Shown: piece by piece, positions 7,884 to 16,553 of the stretch
Layout of the letters: each line of letters starts with the position of its first letter
Position numbering within the stretch: position 1 is the first letter of the stretch
NCBI GenBank assembly: GCA_004556005.1
Contig: SFJA01000003.1
Location: forward strand, 3,019 to 67,018
Origin: Bacteroidales bacterium
GTDB taxonomy: Bacteria > Bacteroidota > Bacteroidia > Bacteroidales > UBA932
Reading direction: 5' to 3'
Length of the DNA: 64,000 nt
Position numbers and translations under genes: made by a program
Notes under the pieces: generated by a model
Seen by the model: the letters and a program-made list of their open reading frames with translations, nothing else
Databases searched by the model: none
What the model was told of the DNA's origin: nothing

Positions 7884-9110
7884 TTATAGAAGCTTGATGC
7901 TGAAGTCAGGACTATAGACGACTTTGCGTATTGCCCTGTTGATGCGTCCTGCAGAGTTTGACTTGTTATATTTGAAGTCAGTCTGCAATCCTTTCCACTG
8001 TTCTTCGCGGTGCATCCTCTTTATCCAGCGAGAGCCGTATTTACGGCACATTTCTATGTGGAACGTCATAGTGTCGTAACCTGAAAAGGCGAACGAACTC
8101 GGTTCGTTACCGAACAAGGCTCTGTAATCCAGAATAAACTGCTTGACATCAGCATCTTCATAATCAACATAATAGGATGTCGTCATCCTTGTGTTGGCGT
8201 TGAAGAGGCTTGCTGCGTTGATGCCCTCCAGACTCCTGACTGATGAAGTGGTGTAAAGCACGGTAGGGCATTCGCCCCTGGATGCGATGGTGCTGATGCT
8301 GTTGATTGCACTGCAGACAAAAACCTCGCGTTCCGATGCTACCACGAACCTCAGCGTTCCCTGGGGAAGCTGCCCGAGCGCGTCTCCGCTGACCGAACTC
8401 AACTGACTGTAATCCAAGCCTGAGTCCTGCAGCAGCTGCAGAAGGTAGCCGACTTTGCCGTCCTTGTCGGAGTCGGAATTGTCCTTGAGCACGACTATCC
8501 TGTCAAGAGGTCCGCATTCGGCCTTGAGCCAGGCGACCATTTCCTCGGTCTGCTCCTTCCACGAAGAAGGTGCCTGTATGACATTGAGCGAGTCGGTCAG
8601 CGCTGCCGCCTTTGGCTCAATAGGGGATATGACATATTTGTCCGGACAATTGAGCAGAACACCAGCGATTTCCTCGCATTTTACCGGGCCTATGATGATG
8701 TCGCTCTTTTCAAGCATGGAATAGGAGGCCGGACGGCTCCTGTCTTCGGTGTCATAGACATTCAGTTCAATTGCATACCCATTGTTGCCCAGTTCACGCA
8801 CCGCCATCAGCGCTCCGCAGTAGTACTCCATAAAGTTGCGGCTCGGACTTGCCGAGTTGCTCTTCAGCGGCAGCAGCAGCGATACTTTGACCATTTCCGG
8901 CACTTCCGAAAGGAAAGTGTCCTCCAGCTCTTCGTCGCTCAAAGCCACGGCGATGCTGTCTTTGGGCAGTACGGGAATGGTATCAGAAGGCGTTGCAACA
9001 GTCTTGAGCGTATCCGGCTTGACCTTTTTCCGGTTCGGAAACAACCAAGGCTGGGCGCTGGCGCTCAGTGCCACCAATGCGGTGATGAAACAGAGTATCA
9101 ACTTTTTCAT
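7884..9110 (-). CDS. Type 1 periplasmic-binding-fold exported protein
   Basis: A 408-residue exported protein (signal peptide through about residue 19, SASAQ). After a low-complexity linker rich in D, T and P, residues from about 75 fit a type 1 periplasmic binding fold: VKVSLLLPLKSNSASPSRNFMEYYCGALMAV, IELNVYDTED, DIIIGPVKCEEIAGV, YVISPIEPK, FAFSGYDTMTFH. Related Bacteroidota proteins often carry LysM repeats before this fold; none is visible here. The ligand is unknown, and without an ABC partner a binding role in the envelope is only an inference. The start overlaps the upstream glycosyltransferase stop by 4 bases. Confidence 0.7.
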   Translation of the reverse strand: MKKLILCFITALVALSASAQPWLFPNRKKVKPDTLKTVATPSDTIPVLPKDSIAVALSDEELEDTFLSEVPEMVKVSLLLPLKSNSASPSRNFMEYYCGALMAVRELGNNGYAIELNVYDTEDRSRPASYSMLEKSDIIIGPVKCEEIAGVLLNCPDKYVISPIEPKAAALTDSLNVIQAPSSWKEQTEEMVAWLKAECGPLDRIVVLKDNSDSDKDGKVGYLLQLLQDSGLDYSQLSSVSGDALGQLPQGTLRFVVASEREVFVCSAINSISTIASRGECPTVLYTTSSVRSLEGINAASLFNANTRMTTSYYVDYEDADVKQFILDYRALFGNEPSSFAFSGYDTMTFHIEMCRKYGSRWIKRMHREEQWKGLQTDFKYNKSNSAGRINRAIRKVVYSPDFSIKLL

Positions 9111-10237
9111 AAGGAAATTCCGTTTATGAATTGAACCAGCTGCCTGCAGAAATTGCCTATGCTCAGGCGCTCGTTTTCCTTGCGTATGGATTCAACGAAA
9201 CCCTCGCGTGCCCTTGTGTCGGCAAAGAATCTTCTTACATTGTAGGCGATGCAGGCTGGAGTCACCTCGGCGGCAACCATTCCCGTACCCGGACCCTCGA
9301 TGGCGCTCTTGAGCCCGCCGACGTCAGTTACTATGATCGGAACCTCGAAATGGAAGCCGGTAGCGCTGACTCCGCTCTGGGTGGCGCTGCGGTAAGGAAG
9401 CACCACGACGTCCGCCGCTGAAAAAAATCGGCTGACCTCGGAGTCCTTTATGTAGTCAAGGAACAGGTAAATCCTATCCTTGGCTTTGCTGGCATCGATA
9501 ATCTGCCTGTATCGGTCGAAACTGCCGTAAGGTTCTCCGGCAACAATCAACTGATAGCTGTCATCCAGCAGGTTGAACGCTTCAAGAAGTATGTCAAGCC
9601 CCTTGTATTCGCGTATCAGACCGAAAAACAGGAGGTTCTTTTTCCCGTGTTCGAGACCGAGCAGATTCTCGGCCTCCTTCCTCTCCATCTTCGTGCCGAA
9701 GTGGTCGCAGTATATCGGATGAGGTATGACAGTCTTGGGCTTGCCCGGGCTCAGTTCCTCAAGGTCCTGGCCGACTTCTGGGCTGAGCGTGACTCCGCCG
9801 TCAATTCCGCTCAGGAAATATTTGGACAGCGGTTTGTCAAAGAAATGTCTCTCGTGGGGTATTACATTGTCAAATATTGCGATGACCTTGCATTTCTTTG
9901 ACATATGCCTTGCAACAAATCCGAGCGCGGGCGCAAGATAGCTTACCCAGTATCTGATAATCAGCACGTCCGGGTTCCATTCTTTAATCTTCCTTGCAGA
10001 CTTTATCCACGAAACCGGACCAATCGAGTCCAGAAGCGCTTCCGACTCGACAGGCACGGCCTCATCGTCCGGAGTGACGTACTGGGTCTTGCCCGGAAAC
10101 AGAAACTCGGGGTACTGCCTTTTGAAGTTGAATGCCTTTACGGTATGCTCTTTTCCCAGCTCCTGCAGTATGGCTGCATTGAGCTGGGAAATGCCCCCGC
10201 GGAACGGGTAAAAACAGGAGAGTATCGCTATTCTCAA
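9107..10237 (-). CDS. Glycosyltransferase family 4-type (GT-B) enzyme
   Basis: A 376-residue GT-B glycosyltransferase. The N-terminal acceptor domain begins MRIAILSCFYPFRGGISQL with the glycine-rich loop. The C-terminal donor domain has NLLFFGLIREYKGLDILLEAF, the usual strand-helix after the linker, and the nucleotide-sugar region ADVVVLPYRSATQSGV followed by VPIIVTDVGGL; the usual E-x7-E pair is only partly preserved. It has no signal and is probably cytoplasmic. Acceptor and sugar are unknown. It lies between an OmpH-like lipoprotein and the binding-protein-like gene. Confidence 0.88.
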   Translation of the reverse strand: MRIAILSCFYPFRGGISQLNAAILQELGKEHTVKAFNFKRQYPEFLFPGKTQYVTPDDEAVPVESEALLDSIGPVSWIKSARKIKEWNPDVLIIRYWVSYLAPALGFVARHMSKKCKVIAIFDNVIPHERHFFDKPLSKYFLSGIDGGVTLSPEVGQDLEELSPGKPKTVIPHPIYCDHFGTKMERKEAENLLGLEHGKKNLLFFGLIREYKGLDILLEAFNLLDDSYQLIVAGEPYGSFDRYRQIIDASKAKDRIYLFLDYIKDSEVSRFFSAADVVVLPYRSATQSGVSATGFHFEVPIIVTDVGGLKSAIEGPGTGMVAAEVTPACIAYNVRRFFADTRAREGFVESIRKENERLSIGNFCRQLVQFINGISL

Positions 10238-10258
10238 GACTGTCAGATATTTTCGTTA

Positions 10259-10897
10259 TTACTCGGCCTTTGCTTTGTTGTTTACATACTCGGCATTGAG
10301 TCCTTCGAGGACAATGTCGGTAATATTGAGAGCAGGGTTGGCGGCAACTACAGGGATAGAAATGATTCCGGTCTGTACGCCTCCCTGGCTCTGGGTAGCG
10401 AGTATCATCTGATATCCGGCCTTTTCGTTGAAAGCCTGGAGATAGGTGTTGATGGCATCAAGAATCTCATTCTGGGCTACTACGAGCTCTTCGTTGATCT
10501 CCCTCTGCTTGCCGGCGGCATAGTTCTCGAATGCTGCCTGGTCCTCCTGAAGTTTCTTGAGCTGAACCTCGGCCATGGACTGGGTAAGAATTCCCTTGTT
10601 CATCTTGTCCTGGAAGGCCTTCTGGTCCTTTTCGCACTTGCTGCCGCGGCGGTTGATTTCCTGCTCTACGCTGGCTGCCTTGGTCTGGACTACCGACATC
10701 CTGTCATTTGCGAAGTCGTATTCCTTGAGAATGCGGTCCATATCGATATACGCAATCTCGCAACTGGTGACTGATGTCGAGTCAGCATTGCCGTTCTGGC
10801 CGTTACCGTTGCCGGTGCAGCCTGTAGAGGTGAAAATCAGAGAAGCCAAACCGACAATTGAAGCGGCAAGGCTGAGGTTGAGAGCAATTTTTTTCAT
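10259..10897 (-). CDS. OmpH/Skp-family periplasmic chaperone-like lipoprotein
   Basis: A 212-residue Skp-like protein. The signal ends in STGC (cysteine 27), so it may be a lipoprotein. The OmpH fold is visible: IAYIDMDRILKEY as the first strand, a long charged coiled coil (about residues 70-150), and a C-terminal strand region (GYQMILATQSQGGV). Skp proteins hold unfolded outer membrane proteins in the periplasm. A second copy sits directly behind bamA at 15924. A good promoter (10939-10971) lies within the end of pdxJ. Confidence 0.85.
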   Translation of the reverse strand: MKKIALNLSLAASIVGLASLIFTSTGCTGNGNGQNGNADSTSVTSCEIAYIDMDRILKEYDFANDRMSVVQTKAASVEQEINRRGSKCEKDQKAFQDKMNKGILTQSMAEVQLKKLQEDQAAFENYAAGKQREINEELVVAQNEILDAINTYLQAFNEKAGYQMILATQSQGGVQTGIISIPVVAANPALNITDIVLEGLNAEYVNNKAKAE

Positions 10898-10938
10898 TAC
10901 TTTTATCTTAATTTATATGATTTGCGGGTAATAATTTA

Positions 10939-10971
10939 CAAATCTAACTAAAATTTCCGAATCCGAACAAG
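10939..10971 (-). promoter_or_regulatory. Putative promoter for the OmpH-like lipoprotein gene
   Basis: On the minus strand CTTG (10971-10968) is followed after 21 bases by TAGATTTG (10946-10939), a full TAnnTTTG -7 box. It lies at the 3' end of pdxJ, 41 bases before the ATG at 10897, so this gene can be expressed independently of pdxJ. Confidence 0.5.
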
Positions 10972-11667
10972 ATATTCTTCTATAGTTTTTTCTAGACCCA
11001 GGTAAAGGGCGTCGCTGATAAGGGCGTGACCTATGCTGACTTCGTCGGTCCAGGGTATGGTGTCGATGAAATAACCCAGGTTGTCGAGGTTGAGGTCGTG
11101 GCCTGCATTGAGCCCCAGACCGAGTTCCCTTACCGCCTCGGCGGTGCGGAGGAAAGGTTCTATCGCAGCCTCGCGGTCTTTTTCGTAGCCTTCGGCATAG
11201 GAGGCGGTGTAGAGTTCCACCCTGTCAGCCCCGCAGAGCATTGCTCCTTCGGCCATCTCCGGCTTAGGGTCAATAAAGATGGATGTGCGTATCCCTCTGT
11301 CTTTGAATGTCTTGCACATCCTCGTCAAAAATGCGCGGTTACGAATCGTATCCCAGCCGGCATTTGATGTAATCGCATCGTGGGCATCCGGAACAAGGGT
11401 GACCTGATCCGGAACGACTTCACATACGAGAGCCGTGAAACTGCCTATGGGATTGCCTTCTATGTTAAACTCTGTAGTAATCAGAGGTCGTATGGTCCTT
11501 ACGTCCGAGTACCTGATATGCCTCTCGTCCGGCCGCGGGTGCACCGTTATGCCTTCTGCCCCGAAACGCTCGCAGTCAAGGGCCGCCTTGGTCACGTCAG
11601 GGACATTCCCGCCCCTTGCGTTCCGCAGGGTGGCGATTTTGTTGATATTAACGCTTAATCTGGTCAT
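10948..11667 (-). CDS. pdxJ: Pyridoxine 5'-phosphate synthase
   Basis: Condenses 1-deoxy-D-xylulose 5-phosphate with 3-amino-2-oxopropyl phosphate in the DXP-dependent vitamin B6 pathway. It is 239 residues, normal for the TIM-barrel family. Family motifs are [17 protein letters not shown] at the N-terminus, [21 protein letters not shown], the catalytic-loop VTLVPD, and [14 protein letters not shown] near the C-terminus. It diverges from nadK; a TACTTTTG -7 element (11673-11680, minus) lies immediately upstream. Confidence 0.96.
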   Translation of the reverse strand: MTRLSVNINKIATLRNARGGNVPDVTKAALDCERFGAEGITVHPRPDERHIRYSDVRTIRPLITTEFNIEGNPIGSFTALVCEVVPDQVTLVPDAHDAITSNAGWDTIRNRAFLTRMCKTFKDRGIRTSIFIDPKPEMAEGAMLCGADRVELYTASYAEGYEKDREAAIEPFLRTAEAVRELGLGLNAGHDLNLDNLGYFIDTIPWTDEVSIGHALISDALYLGLEKTIEEYLVRIRKF

Positions 11668-11672
11668 AAGTG

Positions 11673-11680
11673 CAAAAGTA
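11673..11680 (-). promoter_or_regulatory. Putative -7 element for pdxJ
   Basis: Minus-strand TACTTTTG matches TAnnTTTG and ends 5 bases before the pdxJ ATG. No convincing -33 box is seen at the usual distance. Confidence 0.3.
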
Positions 11681-11722
11681 ATCTTTTCTCGGATTAATTC
11701 CTCATTATTGCAAATAAAATGC

Positions 11723-11730
11723 TAAATTTG
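11723..11730 (+). promoter_or_regulatory. Putative -7 element for nadK
   Basis: TAAATTTG matches TAnnTTTG ten bases before the chosen nadK ATG at 11740. Its position within an upstream in-frame ATG at 11719 is the reason for rejecting that earlier start. The -33 box is weak. Confidence 0.35.
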
Positions 11731-11739
11731 AGACCCTCT

Positions 11740-12561
11740 ATGAAACTGGCCTATTATATAAAGAAAAACTCGCTCAAGGACGACATTCGGGTTTCGAGGC
11801 TGCTGGACACCCTGCGTGACGGCGGCTGCCTGCTGTACGACGTGCTTTCCCGGGATGGTCTCGAAGATGGCACGGAAGCCCTTCTAAGCATTGGCGGCGA
11901 CGGTACTTTCCTTTCCGCTGCCAGGGTTGCCGCTCCCGCCGGGGTGCCGGTGCTGGGCGTACAGCTCGGCAGGCTGGGCTTCCTGTCGGAAAACAGTCCG
12001 GAACAGGTCGCCGAGGCCCTGCTCGCTGGCACTTACGAGGTCGAACTGCGCAGTCTGCTGATGGTCCGCCCCGAATGCGGACTGCCCCGGGGTATGAGTC
12101 CTTTCGCGCTGAACGAATTCTCCGTTACCCGAATCTCCGCTTCGATGCTTGGGGTGGACGTGACTGTCGGGGACAATGACCTGCCGACGTATTGGGCTGA
12201 CGGACTGCTGGTTGCGACGAGCACGGGTTCGACGGCGTATGCGCTGAGCGCGGGTGGCCCGATTTGCACGCCGGATACTTCGCTGCACATCATTGCACCG
12301 GTTTCGCCGCACAATCTCAATTTGCGCCCGCTCATAGTCCCGAAGGAGGCTCCGGTGACCGTTGTGCCTCATTCCAGAGACGGGATGGTAAACCTTTCCA
12401 TCGACAACTCCAGTTTCAGGGTGCCTTCGGGGACGAGGATAGAAGTGAGCGAGGCTCCGTTCCCGCTCAAGCGCATCAAACTTGGGAACAGCAGCTTCTT
12501 CGATGCTCTCAGGACCAGGCTTCTGTGGGGGGCCGATGTCAGGAACAATAATGGAAACTGA
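11740..12561 (+). CDS. nadK: NAD kinase
   Basis: Phosphorylates NAD to NADP (273 residues from this start). The diagnostic GGDGTFLSAAR motif is near residue 50. The substrate-binding NE motif occurs in FALNEFSVTR, followed by DGLLVATSTGSTAYALSAGGP and the conserved IIAPVSPHNL. An ATG at 11719 is in frame but coincides with the putative -7 box, so I chose 11740. uppS begins 5 bases after the stop, and bamA and ompH follow on the same strand. Confidence 0.94.
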   Translation: MKLAYYIKKNSLKDDIRVSRLLDTLRDGGCLLYDVLSRDGLEDGTEALLSIGGDGTFLSAARVAAPAGVPVLGVQLGRLGFLSENSPEQVAEALLAGTYEVELRSLLMVRPECGLPRGMSPFALNEFSVTRISASMLGVDVTVGDNDLPTYWADGLLVATSTGSTAYALSAGGPICTPDTSLHIIAPVSPHNLNLRPLIVPKEAPVTVVPHSRDGMVNLSIDNSSFRVPSGTRIEVSEAPFPLKRIKLGNSSFFDALRTRLLWGADVRNNNGN

Positions 12562-12566
12562 TTGAT

Positions 12567-13247
12567 ATGGAAGCACTTGCAAAGATACCGCAACACGTGA
12601 CATTTATAATGGACGGAAACGGACGCTGGGCGCAGCAGCGCGGACTGGAACGCAGCCGTGGCCACGTCGAGGGTGTGGAAAGTGTCCGTGCCATTCTGGA
12701 GGCGTCACTGGAGTGGGGGATAAAGTATGTGTCCTTTTTTGCTTTCTCTGAAGAGAACTGGGGGCGTCCCGAGGCAGAAGTCAATACACTTATGTCACTG
12801 ATGTTCAGGGCAATGCTTGATGAACTCGATACCCTCAAGCGTTATGGTGTGCATTTTGTTGTACTTGGCAACCGTTCCAGGCTTGACGAGGCGCTGAACG
12901 AGATGATTGACAGGGTTGACGCAGAAACGGCTGATGGCAAGGCCATGACTATGATAGTGTTTGTGAGCTATAGCGGGAAGTGGGACATAGAACAGGCTTC
13001 GAGGCGTATGGCCGCCGAAGGCGGGGAAAGCATCGAGCCTTATCTTTCGACCTCGGGCATTCCGGACCCCGACCTGCTTGTCAGGACTTCCGGTGAGAAA
13101 CGTATCAGCAATTTCATGCTCTGGCAGACGGCCTATACTGAATTTGTTTTTGTAGATACTCTTTGGCCCGATTTTAGAAAAGTGGAGTATCGCCTTGCCT
13201 TGGAGGAGTACGCTTCCCGTGACAGGCGATTCGGAAAAGTAAAATAA
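12567..13247 (+). CDS. uppS: Undecaprenyl diphosphate synthase
   Basis: A cis-prenyltransferase that extends farnesyl diphosphate to the C55 lipid carrier for peptidoglycan and other glycans. It is 226 residues, slightly short but complete. The catalytic FIMDGNGRWAQQRG (aspartate near residue 16), FFAFSEENWGRP, and the C-terminal IPDPDLLVRTSGEKRISNFM with FVDTLWPDF are all present. It lies between nadK and bamA. Its isoprenoid substrate comes from the DXP pathway, whose dxr gene is at 45207 in this window. Confidence 0.96.
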   Translation: MEALAKIPQHVTFIMDGNGRWAQQRGLERSRGHVEGVESVRAILEASLEWGIKYVSFFAFSEENWGRPEAEVNTLMSLMFRAMLDELDTLKRYGVHFVVLGNRSRLDEALNEMIDRVDAETADGKAMTMIVFVSYSGKWDIEQASRRMAAEGGESIEPYLSTSGIPDPDLLVRTSGEKRISNFMLWQTAYTEFVFVDTLWPDFRKVEYRLALEEYASRDRRFGKVK

Positions 13248-13260
13248 AATTGTAACTTTG
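13230..13260 (+). promoter_or_regulatory. Putative promoter for bamA-ompH
   Basis: TTCG (13230-13233), 19 bases, then TAACTTTG (13253-13260) fits the Bacteroidota pattern with one -33 mismatch. It starts inside the last uppS codons and leaves a leader of about 45 bases containing a hairpin. Confidence 0.4.
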
Positions 13261-13269
13261 CACCTTAAT

Positions 13270-13286
13270 ATGCCGCTCGGCGGCAT
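13270..13286 (+). promoter_or_regulatory. Short hairpin in the bamA leader
   Basis: ATGCCGC (13270-13276) and GCGGCAT (13280-13286) form a perfect 7-bp stem with a TCG loop, just downstream of the predicted start point. There is no T-run after it, so it is not a normal terminator. It may stabilise the 5' end or influence translation. Confidence 0.4.
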
Positions 13287-13310
13287 TTGGGACAAATTGA
13301 AACTGCATAG

Positions 13311-15896
13311 ATGGAAACTCGATTCGGACGGTTTACTCTGATGGTGGCGGCGCTTCTGCTGTCCACCTTGGGCTTGTATGGTCAGACTATGGATGTTGAG
13401 GTTGATTACAACAATCCCAAGGAGTATGTGATTGGTGGTGTCAGGGTAGAAGGCAACTCCTATTATACGGACGAGGTGATACTTTCCGTTTGCGGACTTA
13501 CAGTAGGCAACAAGATTACCATACCGGGCGAAGATGTTTCCAACATCGTGCGCAAGATGTGGGCCCAGAAGTATTTCGACAATGTTGCCATAGACATTGA
13601 CCGCGTCAGCGAAAAGGGCGATTCCGTTTATCTCTGTCTCAATCTGAGGGAAAAGCCACGACTCAGCTACATAGAATTTACCGGAGTCAAGTCCGGAGAG
13701 AAGAAGGAACTTCTCGAAAGGCTCCACCTGCGCAGGGGAAGTTTCTTTACTGACTACGAGGATGTCGTTTCAAGGGATATCATCAAGCGCTTCTATGCGG
13801 AGAAGGGTTTCATCAACTGCAAGGTGGACACCAGGCTTGTGCCCGATTCTACCATCGCCCACGCAAACAAGCTCTATTTCTCGGTCGAGAGGGGCGAAAA
13901 AATCAAGGTCAAGGACATCAACTTTATAGGAAACGAGAACGTGTCTGACTTCAAGATCGCTCGTTCGATGAAGAAGACCAAGTCGAACAAGTTCTATAAC
14001 CTGTTCAGTTCCAAGAAATTCAATCGTAAGGAGTTTATCAACGACAAAAAGAGCGCCATCAGTGCGTTCAACGAGGAGGGCTATCGTGACGCCAGACTTA
14101 TCAGGGACTCGGTTTACTATGTTGATGAAAAGCACGTCAACATAGACCTGTACTTTGACGAGGGTGACAGGTATTATTTCAGGGATCTGACCTGGACCGG
14201 CAATTCCGTTTATCCTACCGAGACTCTCAATCGCCTGCTTTCCATCAACAAGGGCGATGTTTACGATGTCGTCACGATGGAAAAGAAACTGTATGGAGGC
14301 GGCAAGCAGGGAGATATGGACGTTACAAAGGCCTACAGGGACAACGGTTATCTTTTCTTCTCGGTAACTCCGGTGGAGACCAATATCCAGAACGACTCCG
14401 TAGATGTGGAATTTAGGGTGACCGAAGGCAAGCAGGCCACTTTCAACAATATCATAATCAACGGTAATGACCTCACTAACGAAAAGGTGGTCCGCCGTCA
14501 GGTGTTTACAAGGCCGGGTTATCTTTTTACACAGTCCGACTTTGAACGTTCCATCAGGGAAATCGCGTCTCTGGGACAGTTTGACCCGGAAGCCATTGCC
14601 GATCCGGCAACCGGATGGTCGCTTATTCCTAACCCTAATGACAACACTGTTGACATCGTTTACAACGTTACGGAGAAACCGTCTTCTCAGCTTGAACTTT
14701 CAGGTGGATGGGGCGGATATACCTTTGTCGCCACGGTCGGTGTAAGCTTCAACAACTTCTCGACTCACCGTTTCTTTGACAAGTCCGCGTGGAGGCCTGT
14801 CCCTCTCGGCGATGCCCAGAACCTTGCATTCAGGTTCCAGACCAACGGAACGTATTACACTGCGCTCACCGCAAGTTTCACGGAGCCTTGGCTTTTCGGC
14901 AAAAAACCGACCTCGCTCAATCTGTCTGCATACTATACCAGGCAGACAAACTCCAACGTGATGTTCAATATCCTCAGCCACGACAGGCAGATGGAGGTGT
15001 TCGGCGTATCGGCATCACTCGGAAAGCGCTTGAAGTGGCCTGACAACTACTTCGTGCTCTACAACGGACTCAACTGGCAGACCTACCGTCTTACCAACTG
15101 GTATTCGGGATATTTCATCTTTGATGACGGTGCGGCCAACAACATAAGCTACACTCTCAACCTGAGCCGTAACTCCACCGACCAGCAGATTTATCCGCGT
15201 TCAGGCTCGGAACTTTCTATGTCACTGTCACTTACTCCTCCGTTCTCTCTCCTGCGCAAGAAGGATTTTGACGATGAAGGAAACGTAATCAAGAGGGACA
15301 GCTGGAGGGACGTCGACTACAGCAGGTGGAGCGCGTCGGACAGGTACAGGTGGATTGAGTACAACAAGTGGAAATTCTCATTCGCCACCTACACCAAGCT
15401 TATCGGCGACCTTGTGCTTATGACACGGGCCCAGTTCGGTTATCTCGGATACTACAACAGGAACTGGGGCTACTCTCCTTTCGAGGGCTTCCTTGTCGGA
15501 GGTGACGGTATGTCTGGCTACAGTACTTACGGCTCCGAGGTGATTTCCATGCGTGGATACGAAAATTATTCACTTACACCTTACGAATTGTCTGCGTACA
15601 ACTCCACGGGTTATGCCTATGCCGGAAACGTTTATGACAAGTTTACCGTCGAGTTGAGGTATCCTGTCATTCTCCAGCCATCTTCCACCATCTTCGCACT
15701 TGTCTTCCTTGAGGGCGGTAACTGCTGGTCCGACATCAAGCAGTTCAATCCGTTCCATATCAAGCGCAGCGCCGGTGTGGGTGTGAGAATCTTCCTTCCT
15801 ATGGTCGGCCTGCTCGGAGTTGACTGGGGATACGGATTTGATGATACCAAGAACGGCGGCAGTCACTTCCATTTCGTAATCGGACAACAGTTCTAA
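13311..15896 (+). CDS. bamA: Outer membrane protein assembly factor BamA
   Basis: An 861-residue Omp85 protein that inserts beta-barrels into the outer membrane. A signal peptide (to about residue 24) precedes POTRA repeats, recognisable by their glycine-rich starts (IGGVRVEGNSYYTDEVI, LSYIEFTGVKSGE, VKDINFIGNENVSD, FRDLTWTGNSVYPTE, FNNIIINGNDLTNEKVV), consistent with five POTRAs. The C-terminal beta-barrel contains the VGGDGMSGYSTYGSEVISMRG stretch typical of the family's strap region and ends in a terminal phenylalanine (IGQQF). Its partner BamD is at 4986 and a Skp-like chaperone follows after 27 bases. Confidence 0.96.
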   Translation: METRFGRFTLMVAALLLSTLGLYGQTMDVEVDYNNPKEYVIGGVRVEGNSYYTDEVILSVCGLTVGNKITIPGEDVSNIVRKMWAQKYFDNVAIDIDRVSEKGDSVYLCLNLREKPRLSYIEFTGVKSGEKKELLERLHLRRGSFFTDYEDVVSRDIIKRFYAEKGFINCKVDTRLVPDSTIAHANKLYFSVERGEKIKVKDINFIGNENVSDFKIARSMKKTKSNKFYNLFSSKKFNRKEFINDKKSAISAFNEEGYRDARLIRDSVYYVDEKHVNIDLYFDEGDRYYFRDLTWTGNSVYPTETLNRLLSINKGDVYDVVTMEKKLYGGGKQGDMDVTKAYRDNGYLFFSVTPVETNIQNDSVDVEFRVTEGKQATFNNIIINGNDLTNEKVVRRQVFTRPGYLFTQSDFERSIREIASLGQFDPEAIADPATGWSLIPNPNDNTVDIVYNVTEKPSSQLELSGGWGGYTFVATVGVSFNNFSTHRFFDKSAWRPVPLGDAQNLAFRFQTNGTYYTALTASFTEPWLFGKKPTSLNLSAYYTRQTNSNVMFNILSHDRQMEVFGVSASLGKRLKWPDNYFVLYNGLNWQTYRLTNWYSGYFIFDDGAANNISYTLNLSRNSTDQQIYPRSGSELSMSLSLTPPFSLLRKKDFDDEGNVIKRDSWRDVDYSRWSASDRYRWIEYNKWKFSFATYTKLIGDLVLMTRAQFGYLGYYNRNWGYSPFEGFLVGGDGMSGYSTYGSEVISMRGYENYSLTPYELSAYNSTGYAYAGNVYDKFTVELRYPVILQPSSTIFALVFLEGGNCWSDIKQFNPFHIKRSAGVGVRIFLPMVGLLGVDWGYGFDDTKNGGSHFHFVIGQQF

Positions 15897-15923
15897 GTAA
15901 ACAAATTTAAATAATTGATAGAT

Positions 15924-16490
15924 ATGAAAAGAATCGTTATGGTTGCGGCATTGGCAATCGCCTCTGTAACCGCATTTGCACAGCAGAAATTCGCTCACGT
16001 GAACTTCACCGAGCTCATCCAGCTTATGCCGGAGGCCGACGAGGCAAGGGCTACCATCGAGGCTTCAAGCAAGGAGGCCCAGGAGACTTTCAACAGCATG
16101 CTCGAGGAGTACAATGCAAAGTACAAGACCTATGAGCAGAAGGCATCTGCCTGGACTCCTGCAGTACGCGAGACTAAGGAAAAGGAACTCGTTGAGATCG
16201 AGCGCCGTATCCAGGAATTCCGTCAGAGCATAGACCAGGAGCTCCAGCAGCAGCAGACCAACCTTATGGCTCCGATTTACCAGAAGGCAAACGAGACTGT
16301 CAAGAGCCTTGCAAAGGCAGGTGGATACATCTATGTAATTGATGTGAATACGGCTCTTTACATTGACCCTGAACAGAGTGTTGACCTTACCCCGGAAGCG
16401 CGCAAAGTGCTCGGAATCGCTGAAGGAAGGACTCTCGAGAGTCTCTCACAGGAAATTCAGGCAAAGCAGGCAGCAGCACAGGCGGAATAA
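15924..16490 (+). CDS. OmpH/Skp-family periplasmic chaperone
   Basis: A 188-residue Skp-like protein with a cleavable signal (MKRIVMVAALAIASVTAFAQ). FAHVNFTELIQLMPEADEAR is the first strand and helix; a long charged coiled coil with glutamine runs (ELQQQQTNLMAPIYQKAN) follows, then the closing strand GYIYVIDVNTALYI. An in-frame TTG at 15915 exists, but the ATG at 15924 gives a clean signal peptide. The position after bamA is the classical one for Skp in many bacteria. A hairpin with a short T-run after the stop may end the transcript. Confidence 0.93.
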   Translation: MKRIVMVAALAIASVTAFAQQKFAHVNFTELIQLMPEADEARATIEASSKEAQETFNSMLEEYNAKYKTYEQKASAWTPAVRETKEKELVEIERRIQEFRQSIDQELQQQQTNLMAPIYQKANETVKSLAKAGGYIYVIDVNTALYIDPEQSVDLTPEARKVLGIAEGRTLESLSQEIQAKQAAAQAE

Positions 16491-16504
16491 TTGCACATGA
16501 TCTG

Positions 16505-16538
16505 AGAGGTCGTTTCCTTGCGGATGCGGCCTCTTTTC
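16505..16538 (+). terminator. Possible rho-independent terminator after ompH
   Basis: AGAGGTC (16505-16511) pairs with GGCCTCT (16528-16534), including one G-T pair, followed by TTTC. The loop is long (16 bases) and the T-run short, so the call is moderate. It separates the bamA-ompH genes from korA. Confidence 0.4.
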
Positions 16539-16553
16539 GTCTATAATTAATCT

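Noticed and set aside
9905..10774. A 289-codon plus-strand frame across the glycosyltransferase and OmpH-like genes.
   Set aside because: It spans two well-supported minus-strand genes and their intergenic gap, and has no recognisable domain.
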